DNA of 52,513 nucleotides, from the NCBI GenBank assembly GCA_938082855.1, contig CALKCC010000037.1, positions 1 to 52,513 on the forward strand. Direction: 5' to 3'. The position numbers were made by a program, and so were the translations under genes. Below the pieces are notes generated by a model. It had not been told where the DNA came from and did no database searches. It worked only from the letters and a program-made list of their open reading frames with translations. The stretch is from an uncultured Pirellulaceae bacterium (GTDB lineage Bacteria > Planctomycetota > Planctomycetia > Pirellulales > Pirellulaceae). Below, piece after piece: positions 28,084 to 37,600 of the stretch (position 1 is its first letter; every line of letters begins with the position of its first letter).

Positions 28084-28551
28084 ATGGCGATTTTAGAAGG
28101 ACAGCCTGCACCGGAATTTTCGTTACCGGACAAAGATGGTAATCAGATCTCGCTGGAAGGACTGAAGGGGAAAAATGTCGTCGTCTACTTCTATCCCAAA
28201 GATGATACTCCGGGGTGTACCAAACAGGCACAGGGCTTTCGTGATTTGAATCCACAGTTTGAAGCCTTGAATACTGTCGTACTTGGCATCAGCCCCGACG
28301 GTGCGAAGTCGCATGATGACTTCATTTGCAAGTATGACCTTCCATTTACGCTGCTTTGTGATGAACAAAAGGCAGTCTTACCCGCCTATGATGCCTGGGG
28401 TGAAAAAACTCGGTTTGGGAAAACCTCAATGGGAGTCATTCGTTCCACTGTATTGATTGACAGCGAAGGCGTTGTAAAGAAACATTGGGCTTCTGTTAAA
28501 GATGCAGGAGCTCATCCCCAGGAAGTATTGGACGTGATTTCCGAAGCATAA
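28084..28551 (+). CDS. bcp: Thiol peroxidase, Bcp/PrxQ family
   Basis: A 155-residue peroxiredoxin of the Bcp/PrxQ class, reducing peroxides with electrons from thioredoxin. The motif around the peroxidatic Cys is DDTPGCTKQAQGFRD, with Cys45. In many Bcp proteins a resolving Cys sits five residues later; here that position is Gln50. Other cysteines (in FICKYD and LLCDEQ) might resolve the sulfenic acid, or the enzyme may work as a 1-Cys form. The gene has an AG-rich ribosome-binding stretch (AGAAGGAA) 5-12 bases before the ATG. Confidence 0.92.
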   Translation: MAILEGQPAPEFSLPDKDGNQISLEGLKGKNVVVYFYPKDDTPGCTKQAQGFRDLNPQFEALNTVVLGISPDGAKSHDDFICKYDLPFTLLCDEQKAVLPAYDAWGEKTRFGKTSMGVIRSTVLIDSEGVVKKHWASVKDAGAHPQEVLDVISEA

Positions 28552-28624
28552 CGCAATGGCTCAACTTGTGTGATAAAATCGCATCAGAAGAATTCAGATT
28601 TACTTTTGTAAGAGAAATAGATTT

Positions 28625-30574
28625 ATGAAATCGTTAAAAGGTTTAGGGACTGTTAGCGTGCTATTGTTGACAGCCTTCATCACCAAAGCTGCATTGGCAG
28701 AAGTACCGTTAAACGGCCTGACTGAAGCAGAGAAACGTAGTGGCTGGGAAGTATTGTTTGATGGCAAGTCGACAGACGGCTGGAGAAACTACAAGAAAGA
28801 AGGCGTGAGTGACGGCTGGCAAGTCAAAGATGGCGCGTTGGTGCGTGCAGCCGGCGGTGCTGGGGATATTATCACCGAAGGAAAGTACGAATATTTTGAG
28901 CTGTTTCTGGAGTATAAGATCTCCAAAGGTGGCAACAGTGGCATCATGTTCCACGTGACCGAAGAGTATAACGCTCCTTGGCAGACCGGACCGGAGATTC
29001 AGGTTCAGGACAACGTCGACGGTCATGACCCTCAAAAAGCGGGCTGGCTTTATCAGTTATATAAACCCAAGAAGCCAGCTTGGGCGAAGATGTTTGAGGA
29101 ACAGGTCGGATTCAAAGGAATCGATATGGACGATGCGACTCGTCCAGCCGGCCAATGGAATTTGGTTTACTTGCGAATTGGCCCCAAGAACTGTGAAGTA
29201 CAGGTCAATGGAGTCCATTACTACTACTTCAATGTAGGAAACCCAGAGTGGAATGGTTTGGTCGCTAAAAGCAAGTTCGCCAAATATCCTAATTTTGGGA
29301 AGGCCGGAAAAGGGCACCTCTGCCTACAGGATCACGGTAATCTGGTCTCTTATCGAAACATCAAAATTCGTGAAATTGAAGAAGGTAAAACGCCTTCCAT
29401 CGCGGATAAAGAAATCACGCTCAACGCCGTCGAAGCATTCCCCGGTTTAACCTGGGAAGATTTCGAAGGAGTGGATGAAGATGGAAAAATTCAGGTCATG
29501 CGTCCGGTCGAGTTGATTCATCCTGGAGACGGGTCGAACCGACTGTTTGCACTGGACCAACGTGGGCGAATCTACTCCATCGATGCGACAGGCAAAGACA
29601 AAGAAGCAAAGATTGTCGTGGACTTTCAGGATCGTGTTCAGGCCCATGATGCGGCCAATAACGTGAATGAAGAAGGGGCGTTAGGCATGGCCATTCACCC
29701 TGACTATGCCAACAACGGTCAGATCTTCGTTTACTACTCGTCAAATAAATCCAATCTCAAAGATGGACGTACCTCGTACTTGTCCCGCTTTACGGTCGAT
29801 ACGAATACCGGAGTTGGTAAAGCCTCAAGTGAAGCAATTATCATGACCATTCCCCAGCCGTTTTCGAATCACAACGGTGGTCCGATGACGTTTGGCAATG
29901 ATGGCCTGTTGTATATCGGAATGGGTGACGGAGGTGGACGTAACGATCCCACCGGCGAAGGACAGGACTTGAGTTCCTGGATGGGATCCATCCTACGAAT
30001 CGATGTCGATAAACCGACAGCGGCGCGACGTTACAGCATTCCTGCCGACAACCCGTTTGTCGATGTGAAGGGAGCGAAGCCGGAGATTTATGCATACGGC
30101 ATTCGTAACCCCTGGAGAATCGCGAATGATCCTGAGACAGGAACAATCTGGATTGGGGATGTTGGTCAGGACCAGTGGGAAGAAGTGAACATCCTTGAGA
30201 AGGGCGCTAACTATGGTTGGAGTGCTCGGGAAGGGAGTTACCAATTTGGTAATGCCCCAGTGGATCCGAAGCTGGAAGTGACAGACCCGATTTTTGAATA
30301 TGATCATCAAATCGGTAAATCGATCACCGGTGGATATGTCTATCGTGGTAAGGAAATTCCTGAATTACAGGGTGCCTATCTTTATGCAGATTATATTTCC
30401 GGCCGTATTTGGGCGCTAAAGTATGATCTCAAAAACAAGAAGGTTATTTCGAATATCGAAATCAAAGCCTCTGGTACTCCTGTGATGGCCTTTGGATTAG
30501 GCGTCGACGGTGAGATTTACTACACCGTTGGAGCCGCCAGTGGTCGTTGTATTTATAAGTTCGAACGACCCTAA
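28625..30574 (+). CDS. Secreted DUF1080 / PQQ-type sugar dehydrogenase fusion
   Basis: A 649-residue exported protein. Residues 1-25 are a signal peptide ending ALAEVPL. Residues about 37-250 are a DUF1080 (3-keto-disaccharide hydrolase, LamG-like) domain, with WEVLFDGKSTDGWRNYKK, GGNSGIMFHV and QDHGNLVSYRNIKIREI. Residues about 285-645 form a six-bladed glucose/sorbosone dehydrogenase-type propeller, with EGALGMAIHPDYANNGQIFV, FSNHNGGPMTFGNDGLLYIG, YGIRNPWRIANDPETG and GDVGQDQWEEVN. The pairing suggests binding or cleavage of an (oxidised) glycan coupled to sugar oxidation in the periplasm. Such fusions are common in planctomycetes. Substrate and cofactor are not shown by the sequence. Confidence 0.87.
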   Translation: MKSLKGLGTVSVLLLTAFITKAALAEVPLNGLTEAEKRSGWEVLFDGKSTDGWRNYKKEGVSDGWQVKDGALVRAAGGAGDIITEGKYEYFELFLEYKISKGGNSGIMFHVTEEYNAPWQTGPEIQVQDNVDGHDPQKAGWLYQLYKPKKPAWAKMFEEQVGFKGIDMDDATRPAGQWNLVYLRIGPKNCEVQVNGVHYYYFNVGNPEWNGLVAKSKFAKYPNFGKAGKGHLCLQDHGNLVSYRNIKIREIEEGKTPSIADKEITLNAVEAFPGLTWEDFEGVDEDGKIQVMRPVELIHPGDGSNRLFALDQRGRIYSIDATGKDKEAKIVVDFQDRVQAHDAANNVNEEGALGMAIHPDYANNGQIFVYYSSNKSNLKDGRTSYLSRFTVDTNTGVGKASSEAIIMTIPQPFSNHNGGPMTFGNDGLLYIGMGDGGGRNDPTGEGQDLSSWMGSILRIDVDKPTAARRYSIPADNPFVDVKGAKPEIYAYGIRNPWRIANDPETGTIWIGDVGQDQWEEVNILEKGANYGWSAREGSYQFGNAPVDPKLEVTDPIFEYDHQIGKSITGGYVYRGKEIPELQGAYLYADYISGRIWALKYDLKNKKVISNIEIKASGTPVMAFGLGVDGEIYYTVGAASGRCIYKFERP

Positions 30575-30585
30575 GGAATGCCTTC

Positions 30586-31500
30586 ATGGCCAATCGAAGA
30601 AAGAAGAGACCTGCCGCTCAGCCGGCAGGTCTTTCTATAGCCACCTGCCAGTTTTCGGTCGAAGCTGGTATCACTCACAACCGAGATTGTGTTTTACGCC
30701 AGATGCGTAAAGCGGCTTCTCAGGGTGCGCGTGTGGTTCATTTTTCTGAGTGTGCTTTGAGTGGCTATGCTGGTGTTGAATTTGAATCCATGAAGTCGCT
30801 GGACTGGCAAATGTTGAAGTCAGCCACTGAGGACATTATGGAGCTGGCTCGACAGCTTCGAGTTTGGGTTTTGCTGGGGTCGACTCACCAGCTATCTGGA
30901 AATCACAAACCTCACAATTGTATTTATGTGATTTCGGACGAAGGGAAAATTGTAGAGCGATACGATAAGCGATTTTGTACTGGGACTGACGGGAAGACGC
31001 CGACTCTGGATTTAGTACACTATTCGCCTGGAAATCACATGACAGTCTTTGACGTGGACGGGTTTCGCTGCGGAGTTTTGATTTGTTATGACTATCGTTT
31101 TCCCGAGTTGTACCGCGAATTGAAACAGGCTGGTGTGCAAGTTTTGTTTCAGTCTTTTCATAATGCACGATCGAGCGTCGTGGACGACCAGCAATACAAT
31201 ATCTGGAAAACCATCGTGCCGGCGACAATGGCATGCCGCGCCGCTGAAAATCATATTTGGATTTCTGCCAATAACAGCACGACTCGCCCTTCGCGTTGGG
31301 GTAGTTTCGTGGTCCGTCCAGATGGTGCCATCATTAACAAATTGCCTTTGCACCGTGCGGCAGTGATGGTGAATGATGTTTTCTTCGACGCATCTTTCTA
31401 CGATGCACCGGGGCCGTGGCGCGACCGAGCGATTGCCGGTCAACTGCATAGCGGATGTACGGTCAAAGACAAACGCAGTCGTGACCGGACCGTTCTTTAG
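30586..31500 (+). CDS. Carbon-nitrogen hydrolase (nitrilase superfamily)
   Basis: A 304-residue nitrilase-superfamily amidase. The catalytic triad is visible as Glu55 (HFSECALSG), Lys128 (ERYDKRFCTG) and Cys167 (GVLICYDYRFPELYREL). Members hydrolyse amides, ureas or nitriles in the cytoplasm. The conserved domain starts at LSIATCQF (about residue 16). The first 15 residues (rich in Arg, Lys, Pro) are an extension and coincide with a strong hairpin in the DNA. No start codon is available between the hairpin and the domain, so the ATG at 30586 is probably right. The neighbouring amtB-glnB pair would fit a role in releasing ammonia, but this is only positional. Confidence 0.88.
   Translation: MANRRKKRPAAQPAGLSIATCQFSVEAGITHNRDCVLRQMRKAASQGARVVHFSECALSGYAGVEFESMKSLDWQMLKSATEDIMELARQLRVWVLLGSTHQLSGNHKPHNCIYVISDEGKIVERYDKRFCTGTDGKTPTLDLVHYSPGNHMTVFDVDGFRCGVLICYDYRFPELYRELKQAGVQVLFQSFHNARSSVVDDQQYNIWKTIVPATMACRAAENHIWISANNSTTRPSRWGSFVVRPDGAIINKLPLHRAAVMVNDVFFDASFYDAPGPWRDRAIAGQLHSGCTVKDKRSRDRTVL
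30605..30634 (+). terminator. Terminator-like hairpin inside the start of the nitrilase gene
   Basis: A 12-bp stem (30605-30616 with 30623-30634, one G-T pair; core GACCTGCCG/CGGCAGGTC) closes a 6-base loop. The 3' arm runs into TCTTTCT. It has the look of an intrinsic terminator for the upstream dehydrogenase gene, yet lies within codons 7-17 of the next gene. It could limit readthrough or act as an attenuator. Confidence 0.45.
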
Positions 31501-31516
31501 AGCGAGTCAATCTGCC

Positions 31517-31547
31517 TTGCTTCCCCACGACTGTTTTTTGCTACAAT
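31517..31547 (+). promoter_or_regulatory. Possible amtB promoter (extended -10)
   Basis: TG-C-TACAAT (31539-31547) is an extended -10 match, with a weak TTGCTT (31517-31522) 19 bases upstream. The leader to the amtB start would be about 135 bases. I looked for the sigma-54 GG-N10-GC signature often found before amtB in other bacteria and did not find one. Confidence 0.3.
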
Positions 31548-31687
31548 AAATCGCAGATGTTCTTTCGACGTTTTCTTTAAGTTAACCCAAGAGCATCTAC
31601 AAGGCGGCCCTATTTGCAATTGGGGTGATTCTGTGATTGCAAGATTTGTATTGATTTATTTAGTTCATTGATTTTAGAGGATCAATT

Positions 31688-33193
31688 GTGAGGTTTAGTA
31701 AGAGAATTGCGCGCGGAATCCTGTGCGTTCTGTTTTTAGCTGGATTGCCGATGGCCAGTTGGGCAGAAGATGTTGCTCCGGCCGCGGAGCAGAATGTTGA
31801 GTTGGCACCTGGTGAATCAGCAGACGTGTCCACTGAGGAACAATATGAAGACGTAACCTTAAGTCCGGAAGAAGCTTCTCCGGAATTGGCCGCTCAATTA
31901 GAGTTGAGCGACGCTGTTGCTGCGGCTGCTAATGCAGGCCATAACGGCTGGATGTTGGTTTGCTGTGCACTGGTTCTTTTTATGACCGCTCCGGGATTGG
32001 CTCTTTTCTATGGCGGTTTAGTTCGTAAGAAGAATGTCGTTTCGGTTTTGATGCAGTGTTTATTCCTGATGGGTTTGATGAGTGTTGTTTGGGCAGTGTG
32101 CGGATTTAGTCTGGCATTTGGTGGCGACGGCATGGCAAACAAATTTATTGGTAATGGAGAGTTCCTATTTATGGAAGGTCTGACGATGCAGGGCGGAGCA
32201 CTTAGCTACGACCTGGAATTGGACGTATCGGATCTGACGTTTGCTATTTTCCAGGGTATGTTTTTTATTATCACGCCAGCCTTGATTTGTGGTGCGTTCG
32301 CTGAACGCATGAAGTTTAGTACGATGGCTGTTTTTTCCGTCTTATGGGGACTTTTGGTTTACTGCCCGATCTGTCACTGGGTTTGGGATGGAGGAATCAT
32401 TGCGCACGGTGTAAAGGGAGCATGGGCCGGCGGTGGTTTGGATTTTGCCGGTGGAAATGTGGTGCATATTAGTTCCGGTGTCTCAGCCTTAGTTGCTTGT
32501 ATCCTGATCGGCAAACGAATGGGATTTGGATCAGAGCCTATGCCTCCGCACAATCTGACTTATACGGTCCTTGGTGCGGCGATGCTCTGGGTTGGTTGGT
32601 TTGGGTTTAATGCTGGTAGTGCCGTGGCTTCTAACGATGGGGCTACGATGGCATTTGCAGTAACTCATCTTTCAGCAGCAGCTGGTGTTATCGGATGGAC
32701 CCTGTTCGAATGGGCGGTGCATAAGAAACCAACGGCGTTGGGTGCTGCTTCGGGTGCTGTCGCTGGCTTGGTTTGTATCACGCCAGCTGCCGGATTTGTC
32801 CAGCCAATGCCGGCAATTCTAATGGGGTTCATCGCCGGTGTGGTCTGTTTCTTCGCTGTTACGACTATGAAATCCAAACTTGGTTACGACGATTCCTTAG
32901 ATGCTTTTGGTGTCCACGGGATTGGTGGTACGGTCGGTGCAATTCTGACAGGCGTGTTTGCTACCCAGCAGGTAACCGGTGATGCCGAGCCTCTGGGTGC
33001 GATTGACGGTCATGGAGGGGCGATTGTTGGCCAATTAGTTAGTGTCATCGTGACTGTTGTTTATGCTGCTGTTGTCTCATATGTCTTGCTTAAGATTTTG
33101 GATAAAGTCATGGGCTTGCGAGTGGATGAGGAATCTGAAACACGCGGACTTGACCTCAGCGAACATGGTGAAGAAGGCTATATCTGGCTGTAA
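31688..33193 (+). CDS. amtB: Ammonium transporter
   Basis: A 501-residue Amt protein starting at GTG (the annotated Met). Residues 1-26 are a signal peptide (LCVLFLAGLPMASWA), followed by an unusually long acidic periplasmic segment (about 27-75) before the first of about eleven helices (from WMLVCCALVLFMTAPG). Family marks are GGLVRKKNVVSV, the first pore His in CPICHWVWDGG and the second in FGVHGIGGTVGAILTG. It moves ammonium/ammonia across the inner membrane. The cytoplasmic tail (ESETRGLDLSEHGEEGY) is the conserved end that contacts PII, whose gene is next. Confidence 0.95.
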   Translation: MRFSKRIARGILCVLFLAGLPMASWAEDVAPAAEQNVELAPGESADVSTEEQYEDVTLSPEEASPELAAQLELSDAVAAAANAGHNGWMLVCCALVLFMTAPGLALFYGGLVRKKNVVSVLMQCLFLMGLMSVVWAVCGFSLAFGGDGMANKFIGNGEFLFMEGLTMQGGALSYDLELDVSDLTFAIFQGMFFIITPALICGAFAERMKFSTMAVFSVLWGLLVYCPICHWVWDGGIIAHGVKGAWAGGGLDFAGGNVVHISSGVSALVACILIGKRMGFGSEPMPPHNLTYTVLGAAMLWVGWFGFNAGSAVASNDGATMAFAVTHLSAAAGVIGWTLFEWAVHKKPTALGAASGAVAGLVCITPAAGFVQPMPAILMGFIAGVVCFFAVTTMKSKLGYDDSLDAFGVHGIGGTVGAILTGVFATQQVTGDAEPLGAIDGHGGAIVGQLVSVIVTVVYAAVVSYVLLKILDKVMGLRVDEESETRGLDLSEHGEEGYIWL

Positions 33194-33619
<426 letters not shown>

Positions 33620-33640
33620 TAACCGCTAAAAGTTTAGCAT

Positions 33641-33669
33641 AAGGCTGGCAGTAACATGCCAGCCTTTTT
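33641..33669 (+). terminator. Intrinsic terminator of amtB-glnB
   Basis: A perfect 10-bp stem (AAGGCTGGCA with TGCCAGCCTT) with a 6-base loop (GTAACA), running into TTTTT. It ends 22-50 bases after the glnB stop and touches the end of the convergent amidohydrolase gene. The other side lacks a T-run for the minus strand, so it acts mainly on the plus strand. Confidence 0.9.
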
Positions 33670-34644
33670 CTATGCCTCGAAGTCAATCAAATCAAGAATT
33701 AGATTTTCATACCGCGGCCCGTATTGATAAGCTCGCTTGATATTTAGGTCTAAATCCAGAATGTTCTTGCGGTACTTGGGAAATAATCCGACGTGTTTCC
33801 GATGAGGAATACACGAGGGTGGAATCGGGTAATCACTGCCGTGGAGAATACGACTGGTAATCGATTCGGGCTCTTTGGATAACTTCCCGCAGGCGTTTAG
33901 GCGAACTAATCCCGCCATGACTGCCGTATCGCCATAGAGATTGTCGTACTTGTGCATCATCTCGATGAAATGCGGATAGTAATCTTCTCGATCCCAAAAG
34001 GCACAGGTGCCACAATGTGCCGCGATGATATTTCCACCTTGCTCTAAAGCGCGGGATAGCTTTTTGGGGTCAGTAAACTTTTGAGAAACCACTTGGCAGG
34101 AGTGCTCGTAGCCGGTGTGAAAGATGAGTGTGATCCCTATCTCCGCCGCATGACGATAGAATGCTTCGAACTCGGGTAGATCAGGACTGACTCCCTGAAT
34201 GGCGGTGTGGATTTTGACAAGTTTACAACCAGCGTCTCGCACGCGATCGAGTTCCTGAATGGAATCCTTTCGCATCGGGTTGATACTCGTACAGGGAATA
34301 ATCTTGTCGGATCGCGTCGCCAGCTCTAATACGTAGTCATTAGAGACATAAAAATGAGTTCTCTCATAGTCAATGTCGATCCCGTCTTTATAGATAGCAT
34401 CCTGAGCAAATAAGACGATGTAATCCAACTCGGTAGATTCCAAGTCCTTAAAGAGGCGATTGTAGATTTTCTCGGAGATCGTATCGCCACGCTCTTTCTT
34501 TATTCCGGATAAGCGTAGTAACAACTTAGAGATGATCGACTTTTGTGTTCGTTTAGAGAGAAAGCCCTCTTTAGGGTTCTCTCCCCAACAAAATATGTGA
34601 GTGTGCGAATCGACACTGAGGTTTGTGAAATCCATATCCGGCAA
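33670..34644 (-). CDS. Metal-dependent amidohydrolase (TIM barrel)
   Basis: A 324-residue amidohydrolase-2 family protein. Metal-site motifs are VDSHTHIF near the N-terminus, LIFHTGYEH, IIAAHCGTCAFWDRE and ILHGSDYPIPPS near the C-terminus (Asp ligand). The family hydrolyses or decarboxylates varied substrates in the cytoplasm. The ATG at 34635 (MDFTNLS) is as good a start as 34644. The gene follows the acyltransferase fusion by 26 bases on the same strand and may be co-transcribed. Substrate unknown. Confidence 0.83.
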   Translation of the reverse strand: MPDMDFTNLSVDSHTHIFCWGENPKEGFLSKRTQKSIISKLLLRLSGIKKERGDTISEKIYNRLFKDLESTELDYIVLFAQDAIYKDGIDIDYERTHFYVSNDYVLELATRSDKIIPCTSINPMRKDSIQELDRVRDAGCKLVKIHTAIQGVSPDLPEFEAFYRHAAEIGITLIFHTGYEHSCQVVSQKFTDPKKLSRALEQGGNIIAAHCGTCAFWDREDYYPHFIEMMHKYDNLYGDTAVMAGLVRLNACGKLSKEPESITSRILHGSDYPIPPSCIPHRKHVGLFPKYRKNILDLDLNIKRAYQYGPRYENLILDLIDFEA

Positions 34645-34670
34645 GTACTTCCTGATTGGTTGGGTGTTTC

Positions 34671-37600
34671 TTAGGTGTGAGCGGATGGAACGGATTGAGT
34701 GTGGTCTGTTTTGGATCGCATGAATAAGACAAATTTAGTCAGGGCATAGCCGACCGCTGTCACGACGGAGAGATAAAACAAGGCGATCACTTTTGTGCCG
34801 ACCAAAGCGAAAATGCCGTGGCGTTTGTATTCCATGATGAAAGTGATGCTGGAACGACTGAGCGTTTCGGCGAATCGCTCAAAAGCTTCGCCCTCATGCT
34901 TACCCTCGAAGATCTCCAGTGTCGACGAGTTGCTAATGCGGTCAGAATCCAACCAGGCGATCAGATCGTACTGCTCTTCTCCATTGCGAACTTGTTGAAC
35001 AAAATGACGAGCCAATTCGTGTGCAGGAAGCGTCTTGCGTCCCATGACAGTGATGATCGGAAACTGAAGAGTCGCAGCATTGCCGCCATAACAACGATAA
35101 ATGACTTCCGTGCATACAAGTGTATTCGGAGTTTCGAAATCGAAGTTAAAATCGTATTCCCTGCCTTCGTAGAAGTAAGCAGCGGCAATCGCCCTAGCCC
35201 GTTCGAGCGGCTCAACATGAGGGCTCAATGCAAATACAGAAGAAGCCTCACCGATACTGTGATCAACAGTGTTATGGTAAACGCCTTCACTGATGGCCTC
35301 CATGATTTGACGGGACTTGAGCTTTTCATTACCTCCCGAGCTCAAGTCTTCGGCCAGTGCCAACATTCGATCGGCATGGGTTAAGCCGTCGACCGATTGC
35401 GTTTCAGATGTCTCGAGAGCCTTTTCCTCATTCGCCATGGAAGTCAGTTCTTTAACGACATCGTCGAGAAGTTTTGCTTTTTTAAGTTCCTTGGGAGTAC
35501 CGATATACAATGCCCCGTGTGGCCAGTATCCGGGGAGGAATGCATTCGACGAATACCAGTCCCGTCGTTCAATGAGGATGTCGCCTGGCTTAAGTAACGC
35601 GTGAAACTGATCGACTTTTTCCGAATCGATTTTGTGATTAGTTATGTCCTCAGTCTGCTTGATACGAAAATCACCAATCTGAGTCGCTACAAACTGCTGA
35701 ATGGTTAAGTAGGTATTCACACTGTGACGTTTTGCTTCACTGAGAGCCGCTTTGACATTGTCACTGAATGCGTACTCAGGATTCTCAGCAATCGTAGCCT
35801 TGGCTTTGGCAATTAATTCCAGCAGGGCTATGGCGCTGGCTGGACTGTCTTCGTTGGTCCGAGCGGTGTCGAATTCGTGTCCATCCATTGCCGAGGCAAT
35901 GTATCCCTGGTAGCTCGGATCGATTAATTGTTCATTGACCTGCTCAATCAAATTGGCCGGGATCCCATAGGTGTCATCCGGTTGATTGAGATATTTTTCC
36001 AGAGTACTATCCGCCTTATAAGTCACGGCAAATCGGATGGACATCTGATGACGTAATAGTAATGCTGCGGTGAACAATACTGCTCGGCGTTGGCGTTGTT
36101 GCGGGTCATCATCCTCTATTTCGTTATCAGGGCTGTAGTCTGCCACGATTTTCCAGAGGTCGTCGCGAGCTTGAAAGAAACGATGAAGTAGAGCACTCAC
36201 TTCTCGGCGATTACCTTGGTCTTCTAACTGAAACAGGCCTTGGTTGTATTGTTCTAGTAATTCAAGGCTGTCAGCATGTGTATCTTTCGCTGTCTCTGCA
36301 ATCCGTAGGACTTCTTGCTCTTTCGCTTCGATTTGTGCATTCAATTCTTCCAGACTGACCTCCGTCACACGGTATCCAGACTGTTCCGTAGTAACTGTGG
36401 GGAATAGATATTGGTTGGCAAGAATATAAAAGACGAATGCCACCATTAATAGTAAGATCGAGCTGACTGTCGACGCGAGTAACATCATCAGCGGCTTGAT
36501 GGAAGGTGGGGTAGGTCGGGGTACAACTTCTGCATATTTTTCAGCATATGAAATCAGGGTGTTACGGATCTGTTGGAGTTCTTCACGCAACTGAAGTAGT
36601 CGGCTTCGCCGTAGTGTCGCTCGGACCTGATGCCCGAGATGCACCATGGTTTTGGTGAAGTAGGGCCAATACTTCAAAGAGATCGTCCCTGACAGGATTA
36701 GTAGGAAATTGGTCACCGTGATGAGCACCCATTGATTCGTTTCGCTCATGACGGTGTAATCGATGAGTCCGTACCAAATGAGATAAATGGGGATTCCGAT
36801 TCCGATTCGTGCTTGGGCGGTAGTCTTCATCCCTTCTTGCTGTACTTTGCCGGCAATAAAACGTGTGATCACAAAGGGAACAATATTTCCTAAGGTCCCT
36901 ACAGTCGCTGGAATGAACCAGATGATTAGGTGAAGCAATTTCCCCAGAATTTTAAACGTGGTTTTCAAAGAACTCCGTTGCAGGATAGGGTCGTCAATTA
37001 CCAGACCGGCAGACTGGACTTTTTGATGATAGTCTTTGATTTGCCCAACGACTTCTTCACCAACTTCCGGTTGTTCCTTGTAAAAATAGTTCAATGCATC
37101 AGCAATCCTTTTACGACGCATCAATTTGGGAACTTTAAGGGAGGCTTTATGTTTGGAATGGTCCACTAATGTCTCAAGATCATCGAGCAACGGGTCCCAT
37201 TCGGCGTTGTCCAAGTGAACAATGACAGACTTCAGACGATCTTCAATCGTGTGAGTTAACTGGCGACGAAGAACCTTATCTTCCGTTGGAGTCTTGCCTT
37301 CCGAGGCGTGTTCTTCTGCAAACGTCTTCAGTGGGACTGGCTCACCAACATTGATCCAAACTTTACTTCCCAGCTGTTGCTTACGTTCATAGTTAATACC
37401 AAGGGGAATAATAACAAGATCGTCGACACCACCCTCTAAGGCTTCAAGGGCAATACGGGAAGCACCGCCACGGACCAGGCCAAGTTGTCGTAAATCACTT
37501 GAGACGCCTTCCGGGAAGATTCCCATAGCACGGCCTTCTTTGAGTCCTTTGACAACACGCCCAAGGCTCTTTTGGTTTTTCTTCACCTGACTGGAATCAT

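Noticed and set aside
31501-31687. Sigma-54 promoter for amtB
   Set aside because: No GG-N10-GC pair with the consensus around it was found; a sigma-70-like extended -10 fits better.
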